Source: JAAFHN01 sp031421855
Lineage (GTDB): Bacteria > Pseudomonadota > Gammaproteobacteria > Burkholderiales > Burkholderiaceae_C
Reading direction: 5' to 3'
NCBI GenBank assembly: GCA_031421855.1
Contig: JANOPN010000083.1
Coordinates: 1 to 36,596, forward strand
DNA length: 36,596 bases
Shown: positions 31,222 through 36,596 of the stretch, piece after piece
How positions within the stretch are numbered: the first letter of the stretch is position 1
How the letters are laid out: every line of letters begins with the position of its first letter
The notes under the pieces: generated by a model
The model's input: the letters and a program-made list of their open reading frames with translations, nothing else
What the model was told of the DNA's origin: nothing
Database searches by the model: none
Made by a program: the position numbers and the translations under genes

Positions 31222-32205
31222 TCAAGCCTTCATTTGAGCCCGAGTTTGCTCCGCCTCGGTTTGCACCCAATCAACGAAGCTTTGCACATGGCTTGAGAGC
31301 TGGCTTCGGGTGTTTTTTTGCGCCACGATGAGCCAGTACGACATGGGCGAGTCGATGCGCAGCTTGGGCAGCGGTTCGATCAACTCACCGCTTGCCAGCG
31401 ATGCCGCCACCAACGGCGTGCGGGCCAGCGCCACGCCTTGGCCGGTGAGGGCTGCTTGGATCATTTGGTGCGCATAGTTGAAATACAGCCAGCGGGTGGG
31501 CTGCAGTTTGTTGAGGCCATGTTGATCCAACCAGCGCCGCCAACTGAGCCAAGTGAAGCTGCTGGAGTACGCGTCGCCCGCCTCGATGAGCGGAAACCTC
31601 GCCAAATCATGCGCCGAAGCGATTTTGGGCTGCGACTTGAGCAACCACGGGCTGGCCACCGGGGTCAATTGCTCGTTGAACAGGCAAATGGCGTGGTCGG
31701 GCATGGTGTTGGCTGGCCCGTAGCGCAGGGCTAAATCGACATCGCTGACTTCCAGGTCAACCCGCACCTCTGAGCCGTCGATTCGAAAGTCGACGTCTGG
31801 CGTGAGCTGCTGAAACTTCTCGAGGCGCGGAATCAGCCACATCGATGAAAACGACGCAAACGTGGTGATGGTGACCTGTTTGCGCCCAACGGTTGCGCGA
31901 ATTTGCCTCACGCTGGCATCCAAGCGCTCTAGGCTTGGCCGCACCGCACTCAAGAGCGCTTGCCCAGCGGTGGTGAGTTCAACCGCGCGGGTGTGGCGGC
32001 GAAACAAAGGCACGCCGACTTCGTCTTCAAGCGCCTGAATCTGGCGGCTCACGGCGCTTTGGGTGAGCGCCATGTCTTCGCCTGCGGCGCGAAAGTTCAA
32101 GTGCTGGGCCACAGCTTCAAACGCACGCAAATAGCCCACAGAGATCGCACGGGTGCGCAGCACCGGACCAGCCGTTTGCGGGCAACAGAGATCATTCGGG
32201 GTCAT
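31222..32205 (-). CDS. LysR-family transcriptional regulator (GcvA-like)
   Basis: 327 residues. The N-terminal winged helix (about 24-83) shows LRAFEAVAQHLNFRAAGEDMALTQSAVSRQIQALEDEVGVPLFRR. The substrate-binding domain begins near 110 (VTITTFASFSSMWLIPRLEKF) and carries DVDLALRYG, typical of the GcvA/AmpR branch. The effector is unknown. It is divergent from the DUF2917 gene across about 115 bp, the usual layout for a LysR regulator and its target, so that gene is a plausible target. An extra N-terminal segment (MTPNDLCCPQTAGPVLRTRA) precedes the usual family start. Confidence 0.92.
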   Translation of the reverse strand: MTPNDLCCPQTAGPVLRTRAISVGYLRAFEAVAQHLNFRAAGEDMALTQSAVSRQIQALEDEVGVPLFRRHTRAVELTTAGQALLSAVRPSLERLDASVRQIRATVGRKQVTITTFASFSSMWLIPRLEKFQQLTPDVDFRIDGSEVRVDLEVSDVDLALRYGPANTMPDHAICLFNEQLTPVASPWLLKSQPKIASAHDLARFPLIEAGDAYSSSFTWLSWRRWLDQHGLNKLQPTRWLYFNYAHQMIQAALTGQGVALARTPLVAASLASGELIEPLPKLRIDSPMSYWLIVAQKNTRSQLSSHVQSFVDWVQTEAEQTRAQMKA

Positions 32206-32321
32206 GGTGCATCAGCTCCTGTCGGGTTTTGATTCATGCGTTTATCGCAACGAAATTGCTTAGATTGTTCATTGGACTAGAGCGCTCTTGGCCTTCATCA
32301 TTGCACCACAGGAGAATCATC

Positions 32322-32756
32322 ATGCCAAGCACGCTTTCAACCCCATTGATGCCATTATCTGATCAGTCTGATGCGCAAACTCGCATGCATCGAGCGCGTC
32401 ACTGCCACGGCTTCTCTCTCAAACGCGATCAGGCCCTTTCATTGCACCCATTGAGCGCCACCCGCATCCGCATCAGTTGTGGCCGCGCTTGGTTGACTCG
32501 TGCGGGTGACCTGACAGACTACTTTTTAGCCGCTGACGAGATTTTGGTGTTCAAGCCTGGAGACGATTGGGTCGTGGAAGCCTTGGGTGGTGAGCTGCGC
32601 TTTGAACTCGATGCCGTGGTCGCCGCGCCGCTTGTCTTGACGCGTTTGGGTGCCGTCTTCGCATTCGCCGCCCGCAAGGCGGCCTCCATCGCAAGCCGCG
32701 CCCAAGGGCGCATGAAGTGGCGCGCATCCATGGCTTCTTGCGGTGGAGTCACATAA
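32322..32756 (+). CDS. DUF2917 domain-containing protein
   Basis: 144 residues from the ATG at 32322, preceded by AGGAG; the frame upstream to 32229 is discarded. The DUF2917 domain spans about 30-90: GFSLKRDQALSLHPLSATRIRISCGRAWLTR, then DYFLAADEILVFKPGDDWVVEAL, a small cupin-like beta fold of unknown function. The C-terminal 35 residues (FAFAARKAASIASRAQG...) lie antisense to the conserved part of the tfoX-like gene and look less constrained. The two genes overlap tail to tail by 238 bp. Confidence 0.8.
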   Translation: MPSTLSTPLMPLSDQSDAQTRMHRARHCHGFSLKRDQALSLHPLSATRIRISCGRAWLTRAGDLTDYFLAADEILVFKPGDDWVVEALGGELRFELDAVVAAPLVLTRLGAVFAFAARKAASIASRAQGRMKWRASMASCGGVT

Positions 32757-33022
32757 CTCATCACCATGCTTTTGTGAGCTGTCTCGTACACAAACGCCCG
32801 TCCACCAGCGTCAGCGAAGGCAGGCTTGGTGAGCGCGTCGACCTTGAGGTACAACTCGTCCGAGACGATCCACGCGATCGACAAACCGTCGACAAAAATC
32901 GCCCAACCGCCGAACATGCGCTTGGGCCGACAGGGCCCCGCGTCAGCAAGCAAGTCGCAGCAATGGTCGGCAAAGGCCGAGTCGGGTTTAGAAGCGGTCG
33001 GAAATGTCATGCGCGCCAGCAT
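32519..33022 (-). CDS. TfoX/Sxy N-terminal domain protein
   Basis: 167 residues; an ATG at 33010 is an alternative start. Residues about 15-115 form the TfoX N-terminal domain: FADHCCDLLADAGPCRPKRMFGGWAIFVDGLSIAWIVSDELYLKVDALTKPAFADAGGRAFVYE, then VMSYVTPPQEAMDARHFMRPWARLAMEAAL. Sxy/TfoX proteins activate competence genes in some gammaproteobacteria; single-domain versions in Betaproteobacteria are uncharacterised. The last 45 residues are low-complexity Lys/Ser/Thr/Ala and lie antisense to the conserved DUF2917 codons, so this tail is probably a by-product of overlap or a lost stop codon. Confidence 0.8.
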   Translation of the reverse strand: MLARMTFPTASKPDSAFADHCCDLLADAGPCRPKRMFGGWAIFVDGLSIAWIVSDELYLKVDALTKPAFADAGGRAFVYETAHKSMVMSYVTPPQEAMDARHFMRPWARLAMEAALRAANAKTAPKRVKTSGAATTASSSKRSSPPKASTTQSSPGLNTKISSAAKK

Positions 33023-33101
33023 AGCGCGCGGCTCAATTGCCGCGGAGATACTGACTGTAAGATCCCCACTACCAATTTTCTATGGCATCAAGGAGGCACA
33101 A

Positions 33102-33941
33102 ATGACCCAATTCAACATGAAGCAGCCCTCGCAAATCAAAGACTTTTTGCGATGCTTTGCAGCCGGAGCACTGGTATCAGCCACGACGCTCACACCCGCC
33201 TTGGCCCAAACCAGATCCTCTGCCAAAGACATGTTGGCTGCCTGTCGAGCGCTGGTTGAAGTCACAGCCATCCAAGTGGCTGCTTCGACGGCAAAGGTCT
33301 CGGCACTTGCTGGAGACGCGGAAAGCGTGACCGCGCTGTCGCGACACGCGGCGCGATTGAAAACCATGGTCGACGCCAAATCTCTCGCTTCAATCAAAGG
33401 GGTCGATGTGCCGTTGCGAGAGATTGAATTATCGGCAGCAACAGTCGTCAAGCACGAAATCGGGTTGCGAACCGCTCATCAAGGGATTCGAGACTTCCTG
33501 AGTGCCGCGTCGCACGTCGCTTATCGAGTAGAAGATGCTCAAGCGCGCGAAATCGCAACCCAAGCGCCGAACGCCCGAGTTGATGGCGCACGCCAACTCA
33601 ACGCGCTGATCAAGCAATCACTGTGGAATGCTGAAAGTTTGAGTGTGCCAGGCAGCCCCTCGCCCGAAGCCATCTTTCTCCTTGGCAAAGGGCTAAACCA
33701 GTTCAAATCAATCAACAACGCCATGATTGATGGGTCAGACACGCTTCGAATCCCGGCAAGCGTCGATGCAGACCAGCGGGCGCTGTGGCAAAAGATCGGC
33801 AACGACTACACCTCACTTCACCAAAACGCAGGGGCCTACTTGTCAAACTTGGTCGCAATCGTGGAGGCGGGCGAATCCTCAAAAGCGATCCAAAAAGCGG
33901 CTGCGCACGGAACGCAGCAGTTGACACCCGTCTGCGGTTGA
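33102..33941 (+). CDS. Exported helical protein of unknown function
   Basis: 279 residues from an ATG with AGGAGG 5 bases upstream. A signal peptide of about 35 residues ends in TLTPALAQ. The mature part is almost all alpha-helical by composition, with two similar halves: MLAACRALVEVTAIQVAASTAKVSALAGDAE early on, and LNALIKQSLWNAESLSVPG, then AGAYLSNLVAIVEAGES, later. This is faintly reminiscent of PilJ-type periplasmic four-helix sensor domains, but the usual motifs are not seen, so no family is assigned. It has one Cys near each end (C48 and C278). The frame upstream to 32826 overlaps the tfoX-like gene and is discarded. Confidence 0.8.
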   Translation: MTQFNMKQPSQIKDFLRCFAAGALVSATTLTPALAQTRSSAKDMLAACRALVEVTAIQVAASTAKVSALAGDAESVTALSRHAARLKTMVDAKSLASIKGVDVPLREIELSAATVVKHEIGLRTAHQGIRDFLSAASHVAYRVEDAQAREIATQAPNARVDGARQLNALIKQSLWNAESLSVPGSPSPEAIFLLGKGLNQFKSINNAMIDGSDTLRIPASVDADQRALWQKIGNDYTSLHQNAGAYLSNLVAIVEAGESSKAIQKAAAHGTQQLTPVCG

Positions 33942-33951
33942 GTTCATGGGT

Positions 33952-33998
33952 CGATTGGCGGTGTGATGTTCAAGTCTGCGAATCCACCGATCCAATCG
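33952..33998. promoter_or_regulatory. Large inverted repeat upstream of the toxin-antitoxin pair
   Basis: CGATTGGCGGTG (33952-33963) and CACCGATCCAATCG (33985-33998) are inverted copies that differ by a 2-bp bulge, 21 bp apart. With no T-run it is a poor terminator; its position 34 bp before the antitoxin start suggests an operator for autoregulation. Confidence 0.4.
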
Positions 33999-34031
33999 GC
34001 GCGAGCACCCGGATGCTGCTAACATTTCCTG

Positions 34032-34250
34032 ATGAATATCATTACCCTTGACCCCGGCAAGCGCGGCGGACGACCTTGTATTCGCGGCTTGCGTATTTCG
34101 GTGTACGACGTGCTATCCATGATGGCCTCTGGCATGTCGCAGCAAGAAATTTTGGACGATTTTCCAGAATTATTGGCGTCAGACATTCAGGCTGTGCTGA
34201 CCTATGCAGCCAACCGGGAACACGCGACTCTCACCTTGCAAGCGCGATGA
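34032..34250 (+). CDS. DUF433 antitoxin
   Basis: 72 residues, a complete DUF433 protein with a small helix-turn-helix-like fold: GRPCIRGLRISVYDVLSMMASGMSQQEILDDFPELLASDIQAVLTYAA. DUF433 proteins are paired with DUF5615 (PIN-like) proteins and regarded as VapB-like antitoxins. Its stop overlaps the partner start by 4 bp (ATGA). TAACAT at 34020-34025 could be a -10 box, placing the start of transcription at or next to the ATG. No Shine-Dalgarno is visible, so the mRNA may be leaderless. Confidence 0.9.
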   Translation: MNIITLDPGKRGGRPCIRGLRISVYDVLSMMASGMSQQEILDDFPELLASDIQAVLTYAANREHATLTLQAR

Positions 34251-34582
34251 AGCTTCTGCTGGACGAAAACCTGTCGCGCCGACTGGTGCCATTTCTTGTC
34301 CACGACTTCCCCGGCACAAGTCACGTCACGCTTTTGGGCATGGAGCGAGCCAGTGACTTGATGCTTTGGCAACACGCCAAAAGAGAGGGGTATGTCATCG
34401 TCACCCGTGACGCAGACTTTCAAGAAATTGCGTTGATTCACGGACACCCGCCATCCGTGATTTGGCTTCAAGCCGAAAACCCAACCAAAGCCGTGGCTTT
34501 GAAGTTGCTGATCGACTACAGCGAGCGCATGATCCAAGCGCTGGAGATAGACGGATTGGGCATCGTCGAGTTGCGTGCGTAG
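34247..34582 (+). CDS. DUF5615 PIN-like toxin
   Basis: 111 residues. The N-terminal MKLLLDENLSRRLVPFL carries the conserved DEN acidic cluster of DUF5615 (Mut7-C/PIN-like) proteins; TRDADFQEIAL holds the second acidic pair, and PPSVIWLQAENP follows as in the family. Predicted Mg-dependent ribonuclease toxin, kept in check by the DUF433 partner. Translationally coupled to it by the ATGA overlap. The activity is inferred from the family context; few DUF5615 proteins have been tested. Confidence 0.9.
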   Translation: MKLLLDENLSRRLVPFLVHDFPGTSHVTLLGMERASDLMLWQHAKREGYVIVTRDADFQEIALIHGHPPSVIWLQAENPTKAVALKLLIDYSERMIQALEIDGLGIVELRA

Positions 34583-34618
34583 CTGCCGTTTGGTCGCCGC
34601 TCAGCCAACAACCTCTCC

Positions 34619-35221
34619 ATGGCCCGCCCGATTGCCCCAACCCATGCACTCAAACGCGACGAATTACTGGACGCTGCGGCCACGGTGTTTGCCCGCAATG
34701 GCTATGCGAAGGCGAGCATGCAAGACATCGCCGACGAGTGCGGCGTGGCCAAGGGCACGCTTTATCACTACCACCGCACCAAAGACGCGCTGCTGTTTGA
34801 CTTGCTTGATCGCTACACCCAACATTTGTTGGTCATCGTCGCGCAAAGCGAAGCAGCGGCCCAGCGGCTGCGTTTGAGTGATCGCGCGCGCGCACACGAG
34901 CTCATCAATCGCTATTTGGCAGCCTACCAGTCGGCTGGGGCGCGTCACGCTGTGCTGCTCAACGACACCCGGTTTTTGCCACCCGAGCAACGTGAGCTCA
35001 TTGTGAACCGCCAGCGCGACGTTGTGCTGGCCTTCACTCGTTGCCTGAGCCGCGCCTACCCCGAGCGCTTCACGCCCGAGCGCGCAACCGCCTTGACGAT
35101 GATGGTGTTTGGCATGATCAACTGGACCTTCACTTGGCTCAAGCCCGACGGCCCCATGTCCTACGCGGAGTTTGCCAATCTGGTGATCGAAACCCTAGAA
35201 TCCGGGTTTACTCATTCGTAA
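34619..35221 (+). CDS. TetR/AcrR-family transcriptional regulator
   Basis: 200 residues. The N-terminal HTH (about 13-60) is typical: ELLDAAATVFARNGYAKASMQDIADECGVAKGTLYHYHRTKDALLFDLLDR. The C-terminal ligand domain is helical, with TALTMMVFGMINWTFTWLKPDGPMSYAEFANLVIETLESGF resembling TetR_C domains of regulators near fatty-acid or aromatic-acid catabolism genes. The ligand is unknown. It lies 26 bp before the MBL-fold gene on the same strand, suggesting one transcript or a regulator-target pair. Confidence 0.92.
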   Translation: MARPIAPTHALKRDELLDAAATVFARNGYAKASMQDIADECGVAKGTLYHYHRTKDALLFDLLDRYTQHLLVIVAQSEAAAQRLRLSDRARAHELINRYLAAYQSAGARHAVLLNDTRFLPPEQRELIVNRQRDVVLAFTRCLSRAYPERFTPERATALTMMVFGMINWTFTWLKPDGPMSYAEFANLVIETLESGFTHS

Positions 35222-35247
35222 CGCATTTCACTAAAAGAAACTTCGCC

Positions 35248-36231
35248 ATGACCAAAGCCTTCGCCTCCCACGCCGACCTTGCCGACAAAACCATCACCTT
35301 TGAGCGCTTGAGCGAGCATTGCTGGGCTTACACCGCCGAAGGCGACCCCAACTCTGGCGTCATCATCGGCGAAGACTTCATCATGGTGGCAGACACCACC
35401 GCCACGCCGCTGATGGCGCAAGACCTCATTGCCCGCATTCGCCAAGTCAGCGACAAGCCCATCAAATACGTGCTGCTCACCCACTACCACGCGGTGCGGG
35501 TGCTGGGGGCGAGTGCGTACAAGACCGAAGGCGCGACCGAGGTGATTGCGAGCCGCGGCACGTATGAGTTGATTGTCGAGCGCGGCTTGGAAGACATGAA
35601 AAGCGAGATGGAGCGGTTTCCACGGCTGTTTCGCGGCTCAGACAGCGTGCCTGGCCTGACCTGGCCCACCATGGTCGTGGGCGACGGCAGCGCGGGTGAG
35701 CACGGCAAGCTGACCGTTGACTTGGGCGGCGTGCGGGTTCAAATCTGGCACCCCGGCGCGGGCCATACTCGCGGCGACACCATTGCCTGGGTCGAAGAAG
35801 AAGGCGTGCTGTTCTCGGGTGACTTGGTCGAATTCAATGCAGGCGTCTACACCGGCGACGCCCAACTCGCCCAGTGGCCCGCGACCCTGGAGGCCCTGCG
35901 CGCCTTGGGCGCGACCGCCATCGTTCCCGGCAGAGGCGAAGCCATGAACGGCGCTGCCGAGGTCAATCAAGCCATTGACTACACCCAAACCTGGGTGCAA
36001 ACCTTGTACCGCTGCGGCCTAGAAGCCGCAGCTCAAGGCATGGACCTCAAAGCCGCCATGGCCCACACCCGCCAATCGATGGACCCCATCTTCGGCCATG
36101 TCTTCATCTACGAGCACTGCCTCCCCTTTGACGTCAGCCGCGCATTCGATGAAGCCAGCGGCATCAGCCACCCCCGCATTTGGACGGCTGAGCGAGACGC
36201 GGCAATGTGGGCGGCCTTGCAAACGGCCTGA
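35248..36231 (+). CDS. MBL-fold hydrolase-like protein with altered metal motif
   Basis: 327 residues with a metallo-beta-lactamase fold: DFIMVADTTATP, LLTHYHAVRVLGASAY, GHTRGDTIAWVEEEGVLFSGDLVE and a C-terminal VPGRGEAM. The canonical HxHxDH reads H79-Y-H81-A-V83-R84, so the Asp and third His are replaced, while the His of GHTRGD and the Asp of SGDL remain. I recall the HYHAVRVLGASAY block from homologues in related bacteria, so it is probably a subfamily trait rather than decay. It may bind one metal or none. The substrate is unknown. Follows the TetR gene by 26 bp. Confidence 0.85.
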   Translation: MTKAFASHADLADKTITFERLSEHCWAYTAEGDPNSGVIIGEDFIMVADTTATPLMAQDLIARIRQVSDKPIKYVLLTHYHAVRVLGASAYKTEGATEVIASRGTYELIVERGLEDMKSEMERFPRLFRGSDSVPGLTWPTMVVGDGSAGEHGKLTVDLGGVRVQIWHPGAGHTRGDTIAWVEEEGVLFSGDLVEFNAGVYTGDAQLAQWPATLEALRALGATAIVPGRGEAMNGAAEVNQAIDYTQTWVQTLYRCGLEAAAQGMDLKAAMAHTRQSMDPIFGHVFIYEHCLPFDVSRAFDEASGISHPRIWTAERDAAMWAALQTA

Positions 36232-36261
36232 TAACCGCTTACCGGGTCTATTTTTGGATTA

Positions 36262-36308
36262 AATGACCCCTTGGTCACCGGATTCATTGGGTTTGTTGCT
36301 ATCAAAAT
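36262..36308 (-). repeat. Dispersed repeat, copy g
   Basis: On the minus strand, TTTTGATAGCAACAAACC, then CAATGAATCCGGTGACCAAG. It lies 30 bp after the MBL-fold gene stop and is the copy closest to the consensus. Confidence 0.9.
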
Positions 36309-36317
36309 AACTCTATC

Positions 36318-36346
36318 TTGAACATCAAAACCACCTCAAATACAAC
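36318..36346 (+). promoter_or_regulatory. Candidate promoter of the AAA ATPase gene
   Basis: TTGAAC (36318-36323), a 17-bp spacer and TACAAC (36341-36346) resemble a sigma-70 promoter in an A/T-rich stretch just before the gene, leaving a leader of about 25 nt. Confidence 0.35.
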
Positions 36347-36378
36347 ACTGAAATAATTATCTCAGTTAAACTACAGGC

Positions 36379-36596
36379 ATGAGTGAATTCACCCGTCCTG
36401 TTCTTGACAAGCTGAAAGCCCGCATGGCCGAGCGCCCGCAGCGTATGCAAATTTTGGCAGGGCCAAGACAGGTGGGCAAAACCACGTTGGTACGACAAAT
36501 GCTGCGGTTGCGAGACCCCGCGTCTCACCTGTTTTGGGCAGCCGATCAAGCAAGCGACTCAGACCTTGCGACGCAACCAAGTGCGATCATCACTCG
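36379..36596 (+). CDS. AAA_14-type ATPase, partial (cut by window end)
   Basis: The first 72 codons, starting MSEFTRPVLDKLKARM. The Walker A motif GPRQVGKTT is at residues 28-36, and LFWAADQ follows where the family has its next strand. This matches the AAA ATPases with a C-terminal DUF4143 domain, a widespread family of unknown role often found in accessory regions. The remainder, including Walker B and DUF4143, lies beyond the window. No clear Shine-Dalgarno before the ATG. Confidence 0.82.
   Translation, partial: MSEFTRPVLDKLKARMAERPQRMQILAGPRQVGKTTLVRQMLRLRDPASHLFWAADQASDSDLATQPSAIIT

Noticed and set aside
32225..32275. Possible eighth copy of the dispersed repeat (TTTATCGCAACGAAATTGC)
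   Set aside because: It shares only about 8-10 contiguous bases with the core and lacks the ATCCGGTGACC half, so it may be chance.
36108..36305. 65-aa minus-strand frame beginning MIATNPMNPVTK
   Set aside because: Its start is just a translation of repeat copy g and the rest is antisense to the MBL-fold gene.
1..36596. tRNA, rRNA, riboswitch or prophage genes
   Set aside because: No cloverleaf-like sequence, rRNA segment, known riboswitch core or phage structural gene was recognised by eye. A tRNAscan-SE and Rfam scan would settle this.

Overview
The window looks like a chromosomal segment of a betaproteobacterium of the order Burkholderiales, most likely Comamonadaceae. The evidence is the moderately high GC, the set of protein families (BPSS1780-type membrane protein, DUF2917, PhaF-like phasin, GcvA-type LysR regulator, DUF2855), and the yqgE-ruvX-pyrR-pyrB-pyrC' gene order. 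No rRNA or tRNA was seen, so the genus is not fixed.

Left end (1-2880) is the attI-proximal end of an integron. intI (1834-2880, +) points right. Two gene cassettes lie to its left and read leftwards. Cassette 1 (about 1100-1722) carries an 81-aa protein of unknown function and ends in a 132-bp attC. Cassette 2 (about 550-1100) carries a GNAT acetyltransferase and ends in a 54-bp attC. A candidate Pc promoter fires into the cassettes, and a LexA-like box overlaps the intI start. The array breaks off in an IS91-family transposase C-terminal remnant, which in turn runs into a 7-bp tandem array of at least 13 copies at the window edge.

Middle (3038-24346): an outer-membrane DUF5916 protein; htpG, with a heat-shock-type promoter overlapping the terminator of the preceding gene; an orphan ABC solute-binding protein; an RluF-type pseudouridine synthase with a disordered N-terminal tail; a patatin phospholipase; and a PhaF-like phasin. 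Divergent from the phasin is a two-domain alcohol-forming fatty acyl-CoA reductase. A leftward block follows: xseB-ispA-thrB, then a membrane protein/FecR pair with its own promoter, then a DUF2855 protein. Rightward follow a Rieske oxygenase, an EamA transporter, a mercaptopyruvate-type sulfurtransferase and an S41-peptidase lipoprotein.

Right part (24469-36596): the leftward operon yqgE-ruvX-pyrR-pyrB-pyrC'-plsC, held together by stop/start overlaps, in which pyrC' has lost the metal ligands of an active dihydroorotase. A photolyase is divergent from it. Next come a secreted YciI-like protein, a LysR regulator, a DUF2917 gene overlapping a tfoX-like gene tail to tail by 238 bp, an unknown periplasmic protein, a DUF433/DUF5615 toxin-antitoxin pair, a TetR regulator with an MBL-fold protein of altered metal motif, and the start of an AAA ATPase.

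The most unusual signal is a dispersed repeat of about 45-60 bp (core ATAGCAACAAACCCAATG, then ATCCGGTGACCAAG). It occurs at least seven times. Three copies lie inside genes without breaking them: in the pseudouridine synthase, at the C terminus of the EamA transporter, and inside the sulfurtransferase. I know of no description of this family, but could not search.
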